A DNA stretch of 17,779 nucleotides from JBLHGN01 sp047616325 (GTDB lineage: Bacteria; Pseudomonadota; Gammaproteobacteria; Pseudomonadales; Cellvibrionaceae). Below, piece after piece: positions 8,833-17,205 of the stretch. Numbering within the stretch: the stretch's first letter is position 1; each line of letters opens with the position of its first letter. The translations under genes and the position numbers were made by a program. The notes under the pieces were generated by a model. It did not search any database. It was not told the origin of the DNA and saw only the letters and a list, made by a program, of their open reading frames with translations. The stretch spans positions 1 to 17,779 of the forward strand of contig JBLHGN010000043.1 in assembly GCA_047616325.1 (NCBI GenBank), written 5' to 3'.

Positions 8833-9974
8833 TGACAGGCATAACTTTCAATATTTCCAATCCCTTTAATCAAGGCAGATTTGACAGTGGGCTAGTATTT
8901 TCCGTGGCGGCACTTATCAGTATTGGGCTGATTATGGTGGCTTCAAGTTCTATCGACTTTGCGGCTGAGCGCTATAACGACCCGTGGTTGATGTTAAAGA
9001 AGCAGAGCACATTTTTACTTATGGGACTGGTTTCGGGTTTCATGATCACCTTAGTACCCACTCAAATATGGAAAAAGTATTCCCCTATCTTTATATGTCT
9101 GGCTATTTTGTTTCTTATTGCCGTGTTAATACCTGGATTAGGCAAGGTTGTGAATGGCAGTCGTCGTTGGTTGTCTTTCGGACCCTTATCTATGCAGGCA
9201 TCAGAGTTGGCTAAGTTCTGCCTCTTGGTGTTTTTTGCAAGTTATCTCGATAGGCGAAGTCAGGACGTTAGGTCAAGCTGGACAGCATTTGCGGTTATGG
9301 TTTCCATTATTGGAGTGATTGTTGTGTTGCTGCTGTTAGAACCCGATTTTGGCAGTTCAGTCGTTATCTGTCTCACGATGGGCACCATGATGTTTGTAGC
9401 GGGCGTTCCTATTATTAGGTTCTTATTGCTTGCCGCTGCAGGTGTTGCCGGGTTCAGTGTAATTGCAGTGCTGTCTCCCTACCGCTGGGAAAGATTGGTC
9501 GCATTTATGGACCCTTGGGCGCGACAGTTCGACAGTGGCTATCAACTTGTTCAATCTCTAATTGCTTTTGGGCGTGGTGAATGGTTCGGTTTAGGGCTAG
9601 GCAACAGCTTGCAAAAATTATTTTTTCTTCCAGAGGCCCACACAGATTTCATATTTGCCATTATTGCCGAAGAGTTTGGTTTGCTTGGCGCAATATTTCT
9701 AATTGCATTATTTGTATTTTTTATATGCCAAATATTTAAATTGGCAAAACGGGCCAGCGAGCAGGGCCGATTGTTTAGCGCCTATTTGTGTTTGGGCATA
9801 GGGGTTATGTTGGCGGTGCAGGCTTTTATTAATATGGGCGTTGCATCTGGCTTGTTGCCAACCAAGGGCTTAACTCTACCTTTTATTAGCTATGGTGGCA
9901 GTAGTCTTTTAATCTGCTGCGCCCTTGTTGCCTTGGTATTGCGCGTGAACTGGGAGCTAGGCAATGAGCAATAA
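8832..9974 (+). CDS. ftsW: FtsW, SEDS septal peptidoglycan polymerase
   Basis: FtsW is the SEDS-family glycosyltransferase that polymerises lipid II at the septum together with FtsI. The 380-residue product is highly hydrophobic with about ten membrane helices. Family hallmarks are NGSRRWLSFGPLSMQASELAK near residues 108-128, LLEPDFGSS near 168-176 and GRGEWFGLGLGNSLQK near 247-262. PEAHTDFIF follows, with Asp272 at the position of the putative catalytic aspartate, and TKGLTLPFISYGGSSL is near the C terminus. The placement next to murG, with ftsI upstream, favours FtsW over the elongation paralogue RodA. A strong AAAGGAGG site at 8817-8824 precedes the ATG. The 3' end overlaps murG by 11 nt. 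Confidence 0.97.
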   Translation: MTGITFNISNPFNQGRFDSGLVFSVAALISIGLIMVASSSIDFAAERYNDPWLMLKKQSTFLLMGLVSGFMITLVPTQIWKKYSPIFICLAILFLIAVLIPGLGKVVNGSRRWLSFGPLSMQASELAKFCLLVFFASYLDRRSQDVRSSWTAFAVMVSIIGVIVVLLLLEPDFGSSVVICLTMGTMMFVAGVPIIRFLLLAAAGVAGFSVIAVLSPYRWERLVAFMDPWARQFDSGYQLVQSLIAFGRGEWFGLGLGNSLQKLFFLPEAHTDFIFAIIAEEFGLLGAIFLIALFVFFICQIFKLAKRASEQGRLFSAYLCLGIGVMLAVQAFINMGVASGLLPTKGLTLPFISYGGSSLLICCALVALVLRVNWELGNEQ

Positions 9975-11055
9975 GAAGGCCTTGATAATGGCCGGCGGTA
10001 CTGGCGGCCACGTGTTTCCCGGCTTGGCTCTAGCTTACGAATTGAGTCAGCGTGACTTTAAGGTAGAGTGGTTGGGCACACGCCTGGGTATAGAGGCGCG
10101 CTTGGTTCCAAACGCTGGAATACGCCTACATTTTATTCCAGTAAGAGGCATTAGAGGAAAGGGGCTTTTGAGTGTTTTACTTGCGCCAATAAATGTAGTT
10201 TCTTCGATCTATTGGGCACTGAGAGTCATAAAAAAATTAAACCCAGATATAGTAGTTGGCTTAGGTGGTTTTGTTGCTGGCCCTGGCGGAGTGGCTGCAA
10301 AGCTATTGGGTATTCCACTACTAATTCACGAACAAAATGCCATTGCAGGAACAACGAATAAGTTACTGGCTAAAATTGCCAAACGAGTACTTATGGCATT
10401 CCCCGACAGTATTAAAAACGGGGTGTGTATTGGAAACCCAGTGCGTCAAGAAATTGAAAATATTGATTTGCCTGAGGCTAGGTTTTCCAGCCGTGGAGAT
10501 ACTATAAATCTGTTGGTGATCGGTGGTAGTCGAGGAGCGCAAGCCATTAATGAATTAATGCCGAGTGCTTTGCAAGCATTGAAAGACCTTGTTAGTGCTG
10601 ATAGCTTCGGTCAACTTGAGATATGGCATCAGGCGGGCGAAGGAAAGCTGAATGCGACCAAGAGGTATTACCTCCAGGCGGGCGTGCCAGCGCGCATAGA
10701 ACCCTTTATCGACAATATGGCTGAAGCCTTTGCCTGGGCCGATATTGTCGTTTGTCGCTCTGGAGCATTGACGGTTTCAGAGCTGTCTGCCGCTGGCTTG
10801 GGGGCAATATTTATCCCTTACCCCTATGCGATCGATGATCACCAGACAGAAAATGCTAGGCATCTCGAGCGTGTAGGTGCGGCAATTGTAAAGCAACAAA
10901 GTGATTTGAGCGCGGATAGTTTGGCCGCTTTGTTTGAGCAAACTTTGTTCGATAAAGAAACGTTATTGAATATGTCAGTAAAGGCAAAAAAAATGGCAAA
11001 ACTTAATGCGGCTCAAATTTTTGCCGACAATTGTGAGGAATTTGTGCATGCCTGA
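9964..11055 (+). CDS. murG: MurG, lipid II-forming GlcNAc transferase
   Basis: MurG is a peripheral GT28-family enzyme on the cytoplasmic face of the membrane. It adds GlcNAc from UDP-GlcNAc to lipid I to make lipid II. The 363-residue product has the first glycine-rich loop GGTGGHVFPG at residues 11-20 (His16), and HEQNAIAGTTNK from 122 with the conserved Asn125. The second loop GGSRGAQAIN is at 187-196, and the UDP-GlcNAc pocket motifs CRSGALTVSE (264-273) and DDHQTENA (291-298) follow. Length and motif order match the family. The start overlaps ftsW by 11 nt and the end overlaps murC by 8 nt, so all three are probably translationally coupled. Confidence 0.98.
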   Translation: MSNKKALIMAGGTGGHVFPGLALAYELSQRDFKVEWLGTRLGIEARLVPNAGIRLHFIPVRGIRGKGLLSVLLAPINVVSSIYWALRVIKKLNPDIVVGLGGFVAGPGGVAAKLLGIPLLIHEQNAIAGTTNKLLAKIAKRVLMAFPDSIKNGVCIGNPVRQEIENIDLPEARFSSRGDTINLLVIGGSRGAQAINELMPSALQALKDLVSADSFGQLEIWHQAGEGKLNATKRYYLQAGVPARIEPFIDNMAEAFAWADIVVCRSGALTVSELSAAGLGAIFIPYPYAIDDHQTENARHLERVGAAIVKQQSDLSADSLAALFEQTLFDKETLLNMSVKAKKMAKLNAAQIFADNCEEFVHA

Positions 11056-12478
11056 TGCTGTTGTTTATCACATTCCGGAAATGAGAAGAATTAGCCAAAT
11101 TCATTTTGTTGGCATTGGCGGTGCTGGCATGAGTGGCATTGCGGAAGTTCTTTTGACCCAGGGTTACAGAGTAAGCGGCTCAGACCTAAAAGAATCGAAT
11201 GTAACACGAAGGCTGGCATCGTTAGGAATTCGAATTTTTATCGGCCATCATCCAGAAAATATAAAAATGGCCAATGTTATCGTCATTTCTAGCGCAGTGA
11301 ATGAGTATAATCCCGAACTGACTGCCGCGAAAGAATTGCGTATTCCGGTAGTTAGGCGAGCTGAAATGCTGGGCGAGCTGATGCGTTATCGACACGGTAT
11401 TGCCGTTGCGGGCACGCACGGAAAAACAACGACAACAAGTCTGATTGCATCGGTTCTTGCCGCGGGGAAAAAAGATCCCACATTTGTGATAGGTGGCCTG
11501 CTTAAGAGTGCCGGCAGTAATGCTCGCCTGGGTGAAAGTCGCTATTTAGTGGCTGAAGCAGACGAAAGTGATGCATCATTTTTACATTTACAGCCGATGG
11601 TGGCCGTGGTTACCAATATCGACGCCGATCATATGGATACATATGGTGGCGATTTTAATATACTTAAGAAAACATTTGTCGAATTCTTACATAACTTGCC
11701 ATTTTATGGCGTTGCGGTTGTATGTGGCGACGACGCCATTGTTAAGGAAATATTGCCGGATGTTTCGCGTTCCATTATCACCTATGGTTTTGGCGCGGAG
11801 TGTGATTTTAGAGCCTATGACGTTAAGCAAGTTGAAGCGCGACTAAGTTTTAAAGTTTCGCGTCCTGGAAATACCAAGCCTCTTGCATTAGTACTCAATA
11901 TGCCAGGGCTACACAATGTGCTCAATGCCACCGCTGCGGTTGCAGTGGCCACCGACGAAGGCGTGGACGATGAGGATATTTACACCGGCTTACATAACTT
12001 TAGCGGTGTAGGACGGCGTTTTGAAGTCTATGGTGAATTTATTGTCGATGAACTCAACAATCAAAAAGTTATGTTGGTGGACGACTATGGGCACCATCCA
12101 ACCGAAGTGGCCGCAACCATTAAAGCCGTGCGGAAGGGTTGGCCAGAGCGTCGACTGGTAATGGTTTATCAGCCACACCGATATAGCCGCACGCGTGATT
12201 TGTACGAAGACTTTGTCGACGTACTGTCAACAGTAGACCAGCTTGTGTTGCTGGAGGTGTATTCGGCGGGAGAAGCTGTAATTCAAGGTGCGGATAGTCG
12301 TCACTTGAGTCGAAGCATACGCAATCGCGGTGTTATCGATCCCATTTTTGTCGAAGGCGTAGAGGCTGTACCAGCCGTGATAAAAGATATTGTAAAACCT
12401 GGGGACATCGTTATAACGCAAGGCGCCGGCAACGTGGGTACCCTCGCAAAGGAGCTGGCAAAACGTAGCTTAAGTTAG
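11048..12478 (+). CDS. murC: MurC, UDP-MurNAc:L-Ala ligase
   Basis: MurC is the cytoplasmic ligase that starts the stem peptide by adding L-Ala to UDP-MurNAc. From ATG 11048 the product has 476 residues. HFVGIGGAGMSGIAEVLL begins at residue 19, the ATP loop GTHGKTT is at 122-128, and EADESDASF and NIDADHMDTY follow. DDYGHHPTEV and YQPHRYSRTRDLYEDF are in the C-terminal domain. I chose this start because GAGGA at 11035-11039 lies 8 nt upstream and the N terminus then matches the family. A longer frame from 11006 would add 14 residues inside murG without a ribosome site. The gene overlaps murG by 8 nt and is followed by a 69-nt gap. Confidence 0.97.
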   Translation: MPDAVVYHIPEMRRISQIHFVGIGGAGMSGIAEVLLTQGYRVSGSDLKESNVTRRLASLGIRIFIGHHPENIKMANVIVISSAVNEYNPELTAAKELRIPVVRRAEMLGELMRYRHGIAVAGTHGKTTTTSLIASVLAAGKKDPTFVIGGLLKSAGSNARLGESRYLVAEADESDASFLHLQPMVAVVTNIDADHMDTYGGDFNILKKTFVEFLHNLPFYGVAVVCGDDAIVKEILPDVSRSIITYGFGAECDFRAYDVKQVEARLSFKVSRPGNTKPLALVLNMPGLHNVLNATAAVAVATDEGVDDEDIYTGLHNFSGVGRRFEVYGEFIVDELNNQKVMLVDDYGHHPTEVAATIKAVRKGWPERRLVMVYQPHRYSRTRDLYEDFVDVLSTVDQLVLLEVYSAGEAVIQGADSRHLSRSIRNRGVIDPIFVEGVEAVPAVIKDIVKPGDIVITQGAGNVGTLAKELAKRSLS

Positions 12479-12547
12479 TAAAGCATGACTTTAAATGGCC
12501 TTATAAATATTTAAATTGAAGCAACAAAAGGGATCCGAGAAAAAAGT
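12479..12547 (+). promoter_or_regulatory. AT-rich gap before ddlB, possible internal promoter
   Basis: This 69-nt gap is one of only two gaps of more than 64 nt inside the mur/fts block. It is AT-rich, with TTTAAAT (12490-12496) facing ATTTAAA (12509-12515), and a TATAAA at 12502-12507 that resembles a -10 box. I found no convincing -35 partner. The hairpin is too AT-rich and lacks a T run, so it is not a good terminator. A promoter feeding ddlB-ftsQ-ftsA is possible but unproven. Confidence 0.2.
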
Positions 12548-13492
12548 ATGACGTGTATAGATATCGTCAAAAAATTTGAGTCGAAGGCCTCTCACATTAA
12601 AACCGTAGCTGTGCTCTATGGTGGGCTTTCGGCTGAGCGGGCAATATCGCTCCAAAGTGGTTTGGCGGTTATAGAATCGTTAACGCGTAGTGGTATAAAA
12701 TCGCTTGCTATTGATGTGGGTGAAAATGTCATTGAGCAGCTTATGGCGCAAAAATTTGATATTGCATTTATTGCCTTGCACGGCAGCGGTGGCGAAGACG
12801 GAAAAATTCAGGCACTGCTTGAAATAATGCGCATACCCTATACCGGTAGCGGTGTTGCTGCGTCGGCGCTTGCCATGAACAAACTTAGAACTAAGCAAAT
12901 TTGGCAAGCGCAGGGGCTGCTCACCCCTGACTATCGTGTGCTATCTGAAGATACGGATTGGCAGGACGTTATTACATGTTTAGGCGGTGAGTGTTTTGTT
13001 AAACCTGCGGGTGAAGGCTCTAGCCTAGGCATGCATTGCGTCGATACTGCAGAGGCCTTGCGGCTCGGTTATTTGGACGCTGAATGTTTCGACAAGCTGG
13101 TTCTTGCCGAAAGGCTTATACGAGGTAGAGAATTTACTGTAAGTATACTTAATGGCGTGGCGTTTCCCACTATTGAGTTATCGACACAGAATAAGTTTTA
13201 TGATTACGAGGCGAAATATATATCGAACGATACTAGGTATATTTGCCCTTGTGATTTAAGTGGAACCAAACAGCGCGAAATAAACGCTCTGGCAGAGCTA
13301 GCCTTTTCTGGACTTGGCTGTAAAGGCTGGGGGCGAGTGGATATTATGCAAGGCAATGATGGTGAATTTTATTTGTTGGAAGTGAATACAGTCCCAGGTA
13401 TGACAAGTCATAGTTTGGTGCCTATGTCGGCCAAGGCGGCGGGGCTTAGCTTTGAAGATTTGGTAAAAGAAATTCTGGCGAGCGCGGTGTGA
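12548..13492 (+). CDS. ddlB: D-alanine--D-alanine ligase (DdlB)
   Basis: Ddl is a cytoplasmic ATP-grasp enzyme that joins two D-alanines into the dipeptide used by MurF. The 314-residue product has GGLSAERAISLQSG at residues 25-38 with the substrate-binding Glu30 region, then LHGSGGEDGKIQ and YTGSGVAASALAMNK. The ATP-grasp lid VKPAGEGSSLGM is at 151-162 and FYDYEAKYISNDTRY at about 217-231. The metal and substrate residues are R263, D265, E278 and N280, in WGRVDIM and LEVNTVPGMTSHS. It is slightly longer at the N terminus than E. coli DdlB (306). ATG 12548 is the only ATG before the first motif and has only a weak GAG-type ribosome site. Position between murC and ftsQ supports the ddlB name. 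The stop lies one base before ftsQ. Confidence 0.96.
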   Translation: MTCIDIVKKFESKASHIKTVAVLYGGLSAERAISLQSGLAVIESLTRSGIKSLAIDVGENVIEQLMAQKFDIAFIALHGSGGEDGKIQALLEIMRIPYTGSGVAASALAMNKLRTKQIWQAQGLLTPDYRVLSEDTDWQDVITCLGGECFVKPAGEGSSLGMHCVDTAEALRLGYLDAECFDKLVLAERLIRGREFTVSILNGVAFPTIELSTQNKFYDYEAKYISNDTRYICPCDLSGTKQREINALAELAFSGLGCKGWGRVDIMQGNDGEFYLLEVNTVPGMTSHSLVPMSAKAAGLSFEDLVKEILASAV

Positions 13493-13493
13493 A

Positions 13494-14462
13494 ATGAAAG
13501 ATTTCTCCGGTAAAAAGCCAAAAGAAAAGAAGAAAGATGACAAAAAAAGTAAACTTAAAAATTTGGCGGGCGCAAGCCATACCTACCGAAATGACAGGTC
13601 TGAAGAAAGTAAAGTATCAAGAGATAAAGTAGTAGGCGCCTCACGGTGGATCGAAAGTGGCAAGTCGGCAGATCGTAAGGATTCGACAGGTTCCCTAAAG
13701 TGGGGTCGGGTAGGCTTATATGGTGTGGCTCTTAGTTTGGTAGTGTATTTTTTAATGAGTGTTAACTGGCACGAAACAATAGAACGAGCTGAACGGGTCG
13801 CCCATAGGCCAGTGTCCAATGTCATAATCGAAGGTGAGTTTAACTTTATATCAAAAGAAAAAGTACAGGCACTTATTACGGGTGAGCTGAATGGGGATTT
13901 TGTTGAAATGAATCTTAATGTCATAAAACAAGCCATTGAGTTGAGTCCGTGGGTGGAGAGTGTGGTTATTCAGCGCATTTGGCCCGACAATTTAAAGGTA
14001 ACCATCGCCGAGCATAAACCGATCGCACGCTGGAGTAATAACGGTTTTATTAGTCGTGAGGGCGAATTGATAAAGGTGGATTCAAATACGAACCTTAAAG
14101 AATTGCCGATGCTTTCAGGCGATGAGGCAAAGAGTAGAGATGTGGCGAGAAACTACTTGCTCGTGTCTAAATTGTTGGGTCGAAGTGATTTGAGTGTGAG
14201 TGGGTTGGCGGTGGATAGTAAGATGTCGTGGAGGGTAGAACTTGACGGAAAATTTTATTTGGTTTTGGGGCAGGAAGAAATACAAGAGAAATTGGAAGAA
14301 TTTATTTTGGTCTACGAAAAATATTTACAAAATTCTAAAGACGCAATACAAATTATCGATATGCGTTATCAAAAGGGTCTGGCCGTACAGTGGCGCGAAA
14401 ATGCAAATTTGCTTGCTGTACAGAGTGAGGATGTTGGTCAACAGAATGTTGGGGTGAAATGA
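13494..14462 (+). CDS. ftsQ: FtsQ, bitopic division scaffold with POTRA domain
   Basis: FtsQ is an inner-membrane division protein that binds FtsB and FtsL and links the early ring to FtsWI. The 322-residue product has a cytoplasmic tail of about 70 residues, one membrane helix at about 72-89, a POTRA domain at about 105-173 (VSNVIIEGEFNFISKEKVQ to WPDNLKVTIAEHKPIARW) and a C-terminal beta domain. The tail is unusually long and basic: 11 of the first 22 residues are lysine, against about 24 tail residues in total in E. coli FtsQ. It starts one base after the ddlB stop, and its own stop overlaps the ftsA start by four bases. The assignment rests on topology, the POTRA sequence and the invariant position before ftsA. 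Confidence 0.95.
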   Translation: MKDFSGKKPKEKKKDDKKSKLKNLAGASHTYRNDRSEESKVSRDKVVGASRWIESGKSADRKDSTGSLKWGRVGLYGVALSLVVYFLMSVNWHETIERAERVAHRPVSNVIIEGEFNFISKEKVQALITGELNGDFVEMNLNVIKQAIELSPWVESVVIQRIWPDNLKVTIAEHKPIARWSNNGFISREGELIKVDSNTNLKELPMLSGDEAKSRDVARNYLLVSKLLGRSDLSVSGLAVDSKMSWRVELDGKFYLVLGQEEIQEKLEEFILVYEKYLQNSKDAIQIIDMRYQKGLAVQWRENANLLAVQSEDVGQQNVGVK

Positions 14463-15688
14463 TGGCGACTTCAGGCGGGGGGAGAATGATTGTAGGTTTG
14501 GATATTGGAACGTCCAAAGTCGTAGCAATAGTTGGAGAGATTTCTTCAGAGGGTGACTTGTCGATTGTTGGTATTGGCTCGAGTAAATCATCGGGATTAA
14601 AAAAAGGTGTTGTGGTAAATATCGAATCTACAGTTCACTCCATTCAGCGCGCCATTGAGGAGGCGGAATTGATGGCAGGTTGTCAAATACACTCAGTGTA
14701 TGTGGGTATTGCAGGAAGTCACATTCGTAGCCTTAATTCTCACGGAATTGTCGCCATAAAAGATCGTGAGGTGTTCGCTCAGGATTTAGACCGCGTTATA
14801 GATGCCGCGCAGGCGGTAGCAATTCCCGCGGATCAAAGAATCCTGCACATCTTGCCGCAGGAATATCGCATAGATGAGCAGGAAGGTGTGAAAGAACCGC
14901 TAGGTATGTCGGGCGTGCGTTTGGAGGCGAAAGTACATTTGGTTACCTGCGCCGTTAATTCTGCGCAAAATATTGAAAAGTGTATTCGCCGCTGTGGGCT
15001 CGAAGTGGAAGATATTATTCTTGAACAATTGGCCTCGAGTTATGCGGTACTTACAGACGACGAAAAAGAGTTGGGTGTGTGTATCGTGGATATTGGTGGT
15101 GGTACAACCGATATCGCCATATTTACTGAGGGTTCAATTCGGCACACGGGGGTTATTCCTATCGCTGGTGATCAGGTTACCAATGATATTGCCATGGCCT
15201 TGCGCACGCCGACTCAGCATGCCGAAGAAATAAAAATTCGTTACGCTTGCGCTCTCGCAAAACTCACTGGTGCTGAGGAAACAATAAAAGTTCCCAGCGT
15301 TGGTGAACGACCTTCTCGCGATCTCTCACGGCAAGCCTTGGCAGAGGTTGTCGAACCGCGCTATGACGAATTGTTTACTTTGGTACAGGCAGAACTGCGC
15401 CGCAGTGGCTACGAAGATTTAATTGCCGCAGGCATAGTGTTAACGGGCGGCACTTCAAAAATGGAAGGCGTAGTCGATTTGGCCGAAGAAATATTTCATA
15501 TGCCGGTGAGACTGGGAGCGCCGCAAAATGTTTCAGGTTTAAAAGATATCGTCAACAATCCCATTTATTCGACGGGTGTAGGTTTGTTATTGTACGGGAA
15601 AAATAAAGGGCATCACAGTTCCTACGTCAGTGACGATAGCGAAACTCTGTTGAGTAGAATCAAAGCGTGGTTTAGAAGAAATTTTTAA
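14459..15688 (+). CDS. ftsA: FtsA, actin-like membrane tether of the Z ring
   Basis: FtsA is an actin-family ATPase that anchors FtsZ filaments to the inner membrane and recruits later division proteins. The 409-residue product begins with the phosphate-1 motif IVGLDIGTSKVVAIVGE at about residues 11-27. The 1C domain follows, with CQIHSVYVGIAGSHI. The phosphate-2 motif DIGGGTTDI starts at Asp211, and the adenosine-site segment AAGIVLTGGTSKMEG comes next. The last 15 residues (SRIKAWFRRNF at the end) form the amphipathic membrane-targeting helix. ATG 14459 overlaps the ftsQ stop as ATGA. ATG 14462 directly after it and ATG 14486 are alternatives, the last having its purine-rich site too close. 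A 73-nt gap with a hairpin follows. Confidence 0.97.
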   Translation: MMATSGGGRMIVGLDIGTSKVVAIVGEISSEGDLSIVGIGSSKSSGLKKGVVVNIESTVHSIQRAIEEAELMAGCQIHSVYVGIAGSHIRSLNSHGIVAIKDREVFAQDLDRVIDAAQAVAIPADQRILHILPQEYRIDEQEGVKEPLGMSGVRLEAKVHLVTCAVNSAQNIEKCIRRCGLEVEDIILEQLASSYAVLTDDEKELGVCIVDIGGGTTDIAIFTEGSIRHTGVIPIAGDQVTNDIAMALRTPTQHAEEIKIRYACALAKLTGAEETIKVPSVGERPSRDLSRQALAEVVEPRYDELFTLVQAELRRSGYEDLIAAGIVLTGGTSKMEGVVDLAEEIFHMPVRLGAPQNVSGLKDIVNNPIYSTGVGLLLYGKNKGHHSSYVSDDSETLLSRIKAWFRRNF

Positions 15689-15693
15689 CATTG

Positions 15694-15723
15694 GCCGTAA
15701 TACATAAATGTATTACGGCTTTT
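15694..15723 (+). terminator. Perfect hairpin plus T run between ftsA and ftsZ
   Basis: The arm GCCGTAATACAT (15694-15705) is followed after AA by its exact reverse complement ATGTATTACGGC (15708-15719), then by TTTTA. As RNA this would fold as an 11-bp stem with a four-base loop and a short U run, which resembles an intrinsic terminator or attenuator. It lies six bases after the ftsA stop and 38 bases before ftsZ. The near-perfect symmetry could also make it a protein-binding operator. Read-through must occur, or ftsZ must have its own promoter, because ftsZ is essential. Confidence 0.6.
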
Positions 15724-15730
15724 ATACACA
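15722..15730 (+). promoter_or_regulatory. DnaA-box match upstream of ftsZ
   Basis: The nonamer TTATACACA matches the DnaA box consensus TTATNCACA exactly. It lies directly after the ftsA-ftsZ hairpin and 31 nt before the ftsZ start, between the hairpin and the ribosome site GGGGA (15751-15755). One match of this consensus is expected by chance about every 33 kb of double-stranded sequence at even base composition, so on its own it is only suggestive. Confidence 0.4.
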
Positions 15731-15761
15731 TATTTTTTAAGGTGAACAACGGGGAATTATT

Positions 15762-16928
15762 ATGTTTGAGTTAGTAGATAACATACCAGAAAATGCAGTT
15801 ATTAAAGTTATCGGCATTGGTGGCGGTGGCGGCAATGCGGTTAAGCACATGATTACCAATTCCGTAGACGGGGTTGAATTCATTTGTGCAAATACGGACG
15901 CGCAGGCCTTAAAAAATATTGAAGCCCGCACAATTTTACAGCTTGGTAACGGCATAACTAAAGGTCTTGGTGCAGGGGCTAACCCTGAAATTGGGCGACA
16001 GGCAGCGATGGAAGATAAAGAGCGTATTGCCGAAGTGCTTAATGGTGCCGATATGGTTTTTATTACAGCGGGCATGGGGGGCGGTACCGGAACAGGCGGC
16101 GCACCAGTCATTGCCGAGGTCGCACGTGAGATGGGAATTCTTACTGTAGCCGTAGTTACAAAACCCTTTCCGTTTGAAGGCAAGAAAAGAATGGCCTTAG
16201 CCGAGGAGGGTATTAAACAGTTGCAAGATCGTGTCGACTCGCTGATTACCATTCCCAATGAAAAACTACTTTCAGTATTGGGCAAAACAACGAGCTTGTT
16301 GGATGCATTTAAAGCGGCCAATGATGTCTTGCTTGGCGCTGTGCAAGGCATCGCTGATTTGATTATTCGTCCTGGAATGATCAACGTGGATTTTGCCGAC
16401 GTGCGCACTGTAATGTCTGAAATGGGTATGGCAATGATGGGTAGCGGCCAGGCAAAAGGCGAAAATCGTGCGCGTGAAGCCGCCGAGGCGGCAATACGCA
16501 GCCCACTTCTCGAAGACGTAAATCTGCAAGGCGCGCGCGGTATTTTGGTAAATATCACCGGTGGTCAAGATCTTACTCTAGGCGAGTTTGCCGAAGTAGG
16601 TGACATCATTGAAGAATTTGCATCGGGTGAAGCAACCGTTGTGGTGGGTACTGTGATCGACTATGAAATGTCGGACGAGATTCGCGTGACTGTAGTCGCT
16701 ACTGGTCTTGCGGGCGGCCGTGTAGCCGAAAAACCTCCCACTAAGGTTGTTGTCGACAACACTCGCGGTCGCGATGGCCGACCTGACTATGCCGCATTGG
16801 ACCGTCCACCGGCGCTACGCGCTAAAAAGGCCGCGGCAGGTGGTAGTCAAGCACAGCCATCTATTGCTACCGATAAAGACATGGAGTATTTAGATATACC
16901 CGCATTTTTGCGTCGGCAGGCCGATTAG
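15762..16928 (+). CDS. ftsZ: FtsZ, tubulin-like division GTPase
   Basis: FtsZ is the cytoplasmic GTPase whose filaments form the division ring. The 388-residue product has the GTP-binding segment VIGIGGGGGNAVKHM at residues 16-30 and the tubulin signature GGGTGTG at 106-112. The synergy (T7) loop NVDFADV carries Asp210 and Asp213, which complete the active site of the next subunit. A variable linker of about 50 residues follows, and the conserved C-terminal peptide YLDIPAFLRRQAD ends the protein and binds FtsA and ZipA. The ATG has a good GGGGA site at 15751-15755, six bases upstream. Unlike the tightly packed genes before it, it is separated from ftsA by 73 nt and from lpxC by 524 nt, so it may be transcribed partly on its own. 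Confidence 0.99.
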   Translation: MFELVDNIPENAVIKVIGIGGGGGNAVKHMITNSVDGVEFICANTDAQALKNIEARTILQLGNGITKGLGAGANPEIGRQAAMEDKERIAEVLNGADMVFITAGMGGGTGTGGAPVIAEVAREMGILTVAVVTKPFPFEGKKRMALAEEGIKQLQDRVDSLITIPNEKLLSVLGKTTSLLDAFKAANDVLLGAVQGIADLIIRPGMINVDFADVRTVMSEMGMAMMGSGQAKGENRAREAAEAAIRSPLLEDVNLQGARGILVNITGGQDLTLGEFAEVGDIIEEFASGEATVVVGTVIDYEMSDEIRVTVVATGLAGGRVAEKPPTKVVVDNTRGRDGRPDYAALDRPPALRAKKAAAGGSQAQPSIATDKDMEYLDIPAFLRRQAD

Positions 16929-17097
16929 GCTCGTCGAAAAATACTAATGGGGTAATTGATTGAGTGCTTATTCTTAGATTATCTGAAGTCAGCCGATCTG
17001 GACGGGCACCCATTTATGTGATATCCATTGAACCGTACCCAATAACTCAGCAAGGTAATGTGCTTAATTTCTGTGGCTTTTTGAACCGATGGATCAC

Positions 17098-17123
17098 CGC
17101 TGGCTCTAACAGGCAGCGCTTTT
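17098..17123 (+). terminator. Possible terminator after ftsZ
   Basis: CGCTG (17098-17102) can pair with CAGCG (17114-17118). Inside it, after a G/G mismatch, CT pairs with AG around a CTAAC loop, and CTTTTA follows. It is a modest stem with only four T, placed 170 nt after the ftsZ stop. No better terminator was seen nearer to ftsZ. Confidence 0.3.
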
Positions 17124-17205
17124 AGATAAAGAGCTAGTTGTAGCGGGTTTCACAAATGCAACCTGATACGCCAATGTTTTTCTCAAATACTTTATGATTC
17201 AAATT

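Noticed and set aside
11006..11047. Longer N terminus for murC starting inside murG
   Set aside because: It has no ribosome site and the added residues do not resemble MurC. ATG 11048 has GAGGA 8 nt upstream.
15737..16558. 273-residue open frame on the - strand opposite ftsZ
   Set aside because: It is fully antisense to the unmistakable ftsZ, has a low-complexity Ser/Pro/Ala-rich translation, and lacks any recognisable motif. It is a shadow of ftsZ codon usage.
17081..17110. Sigma-70-like pair TTGAAC and TCTAAC 18 nt apart after ftsZ
   Set aside because: Each box matches only four of six bases and the second lies in the loop of the putative terminator hairpin, so it is not convincing.
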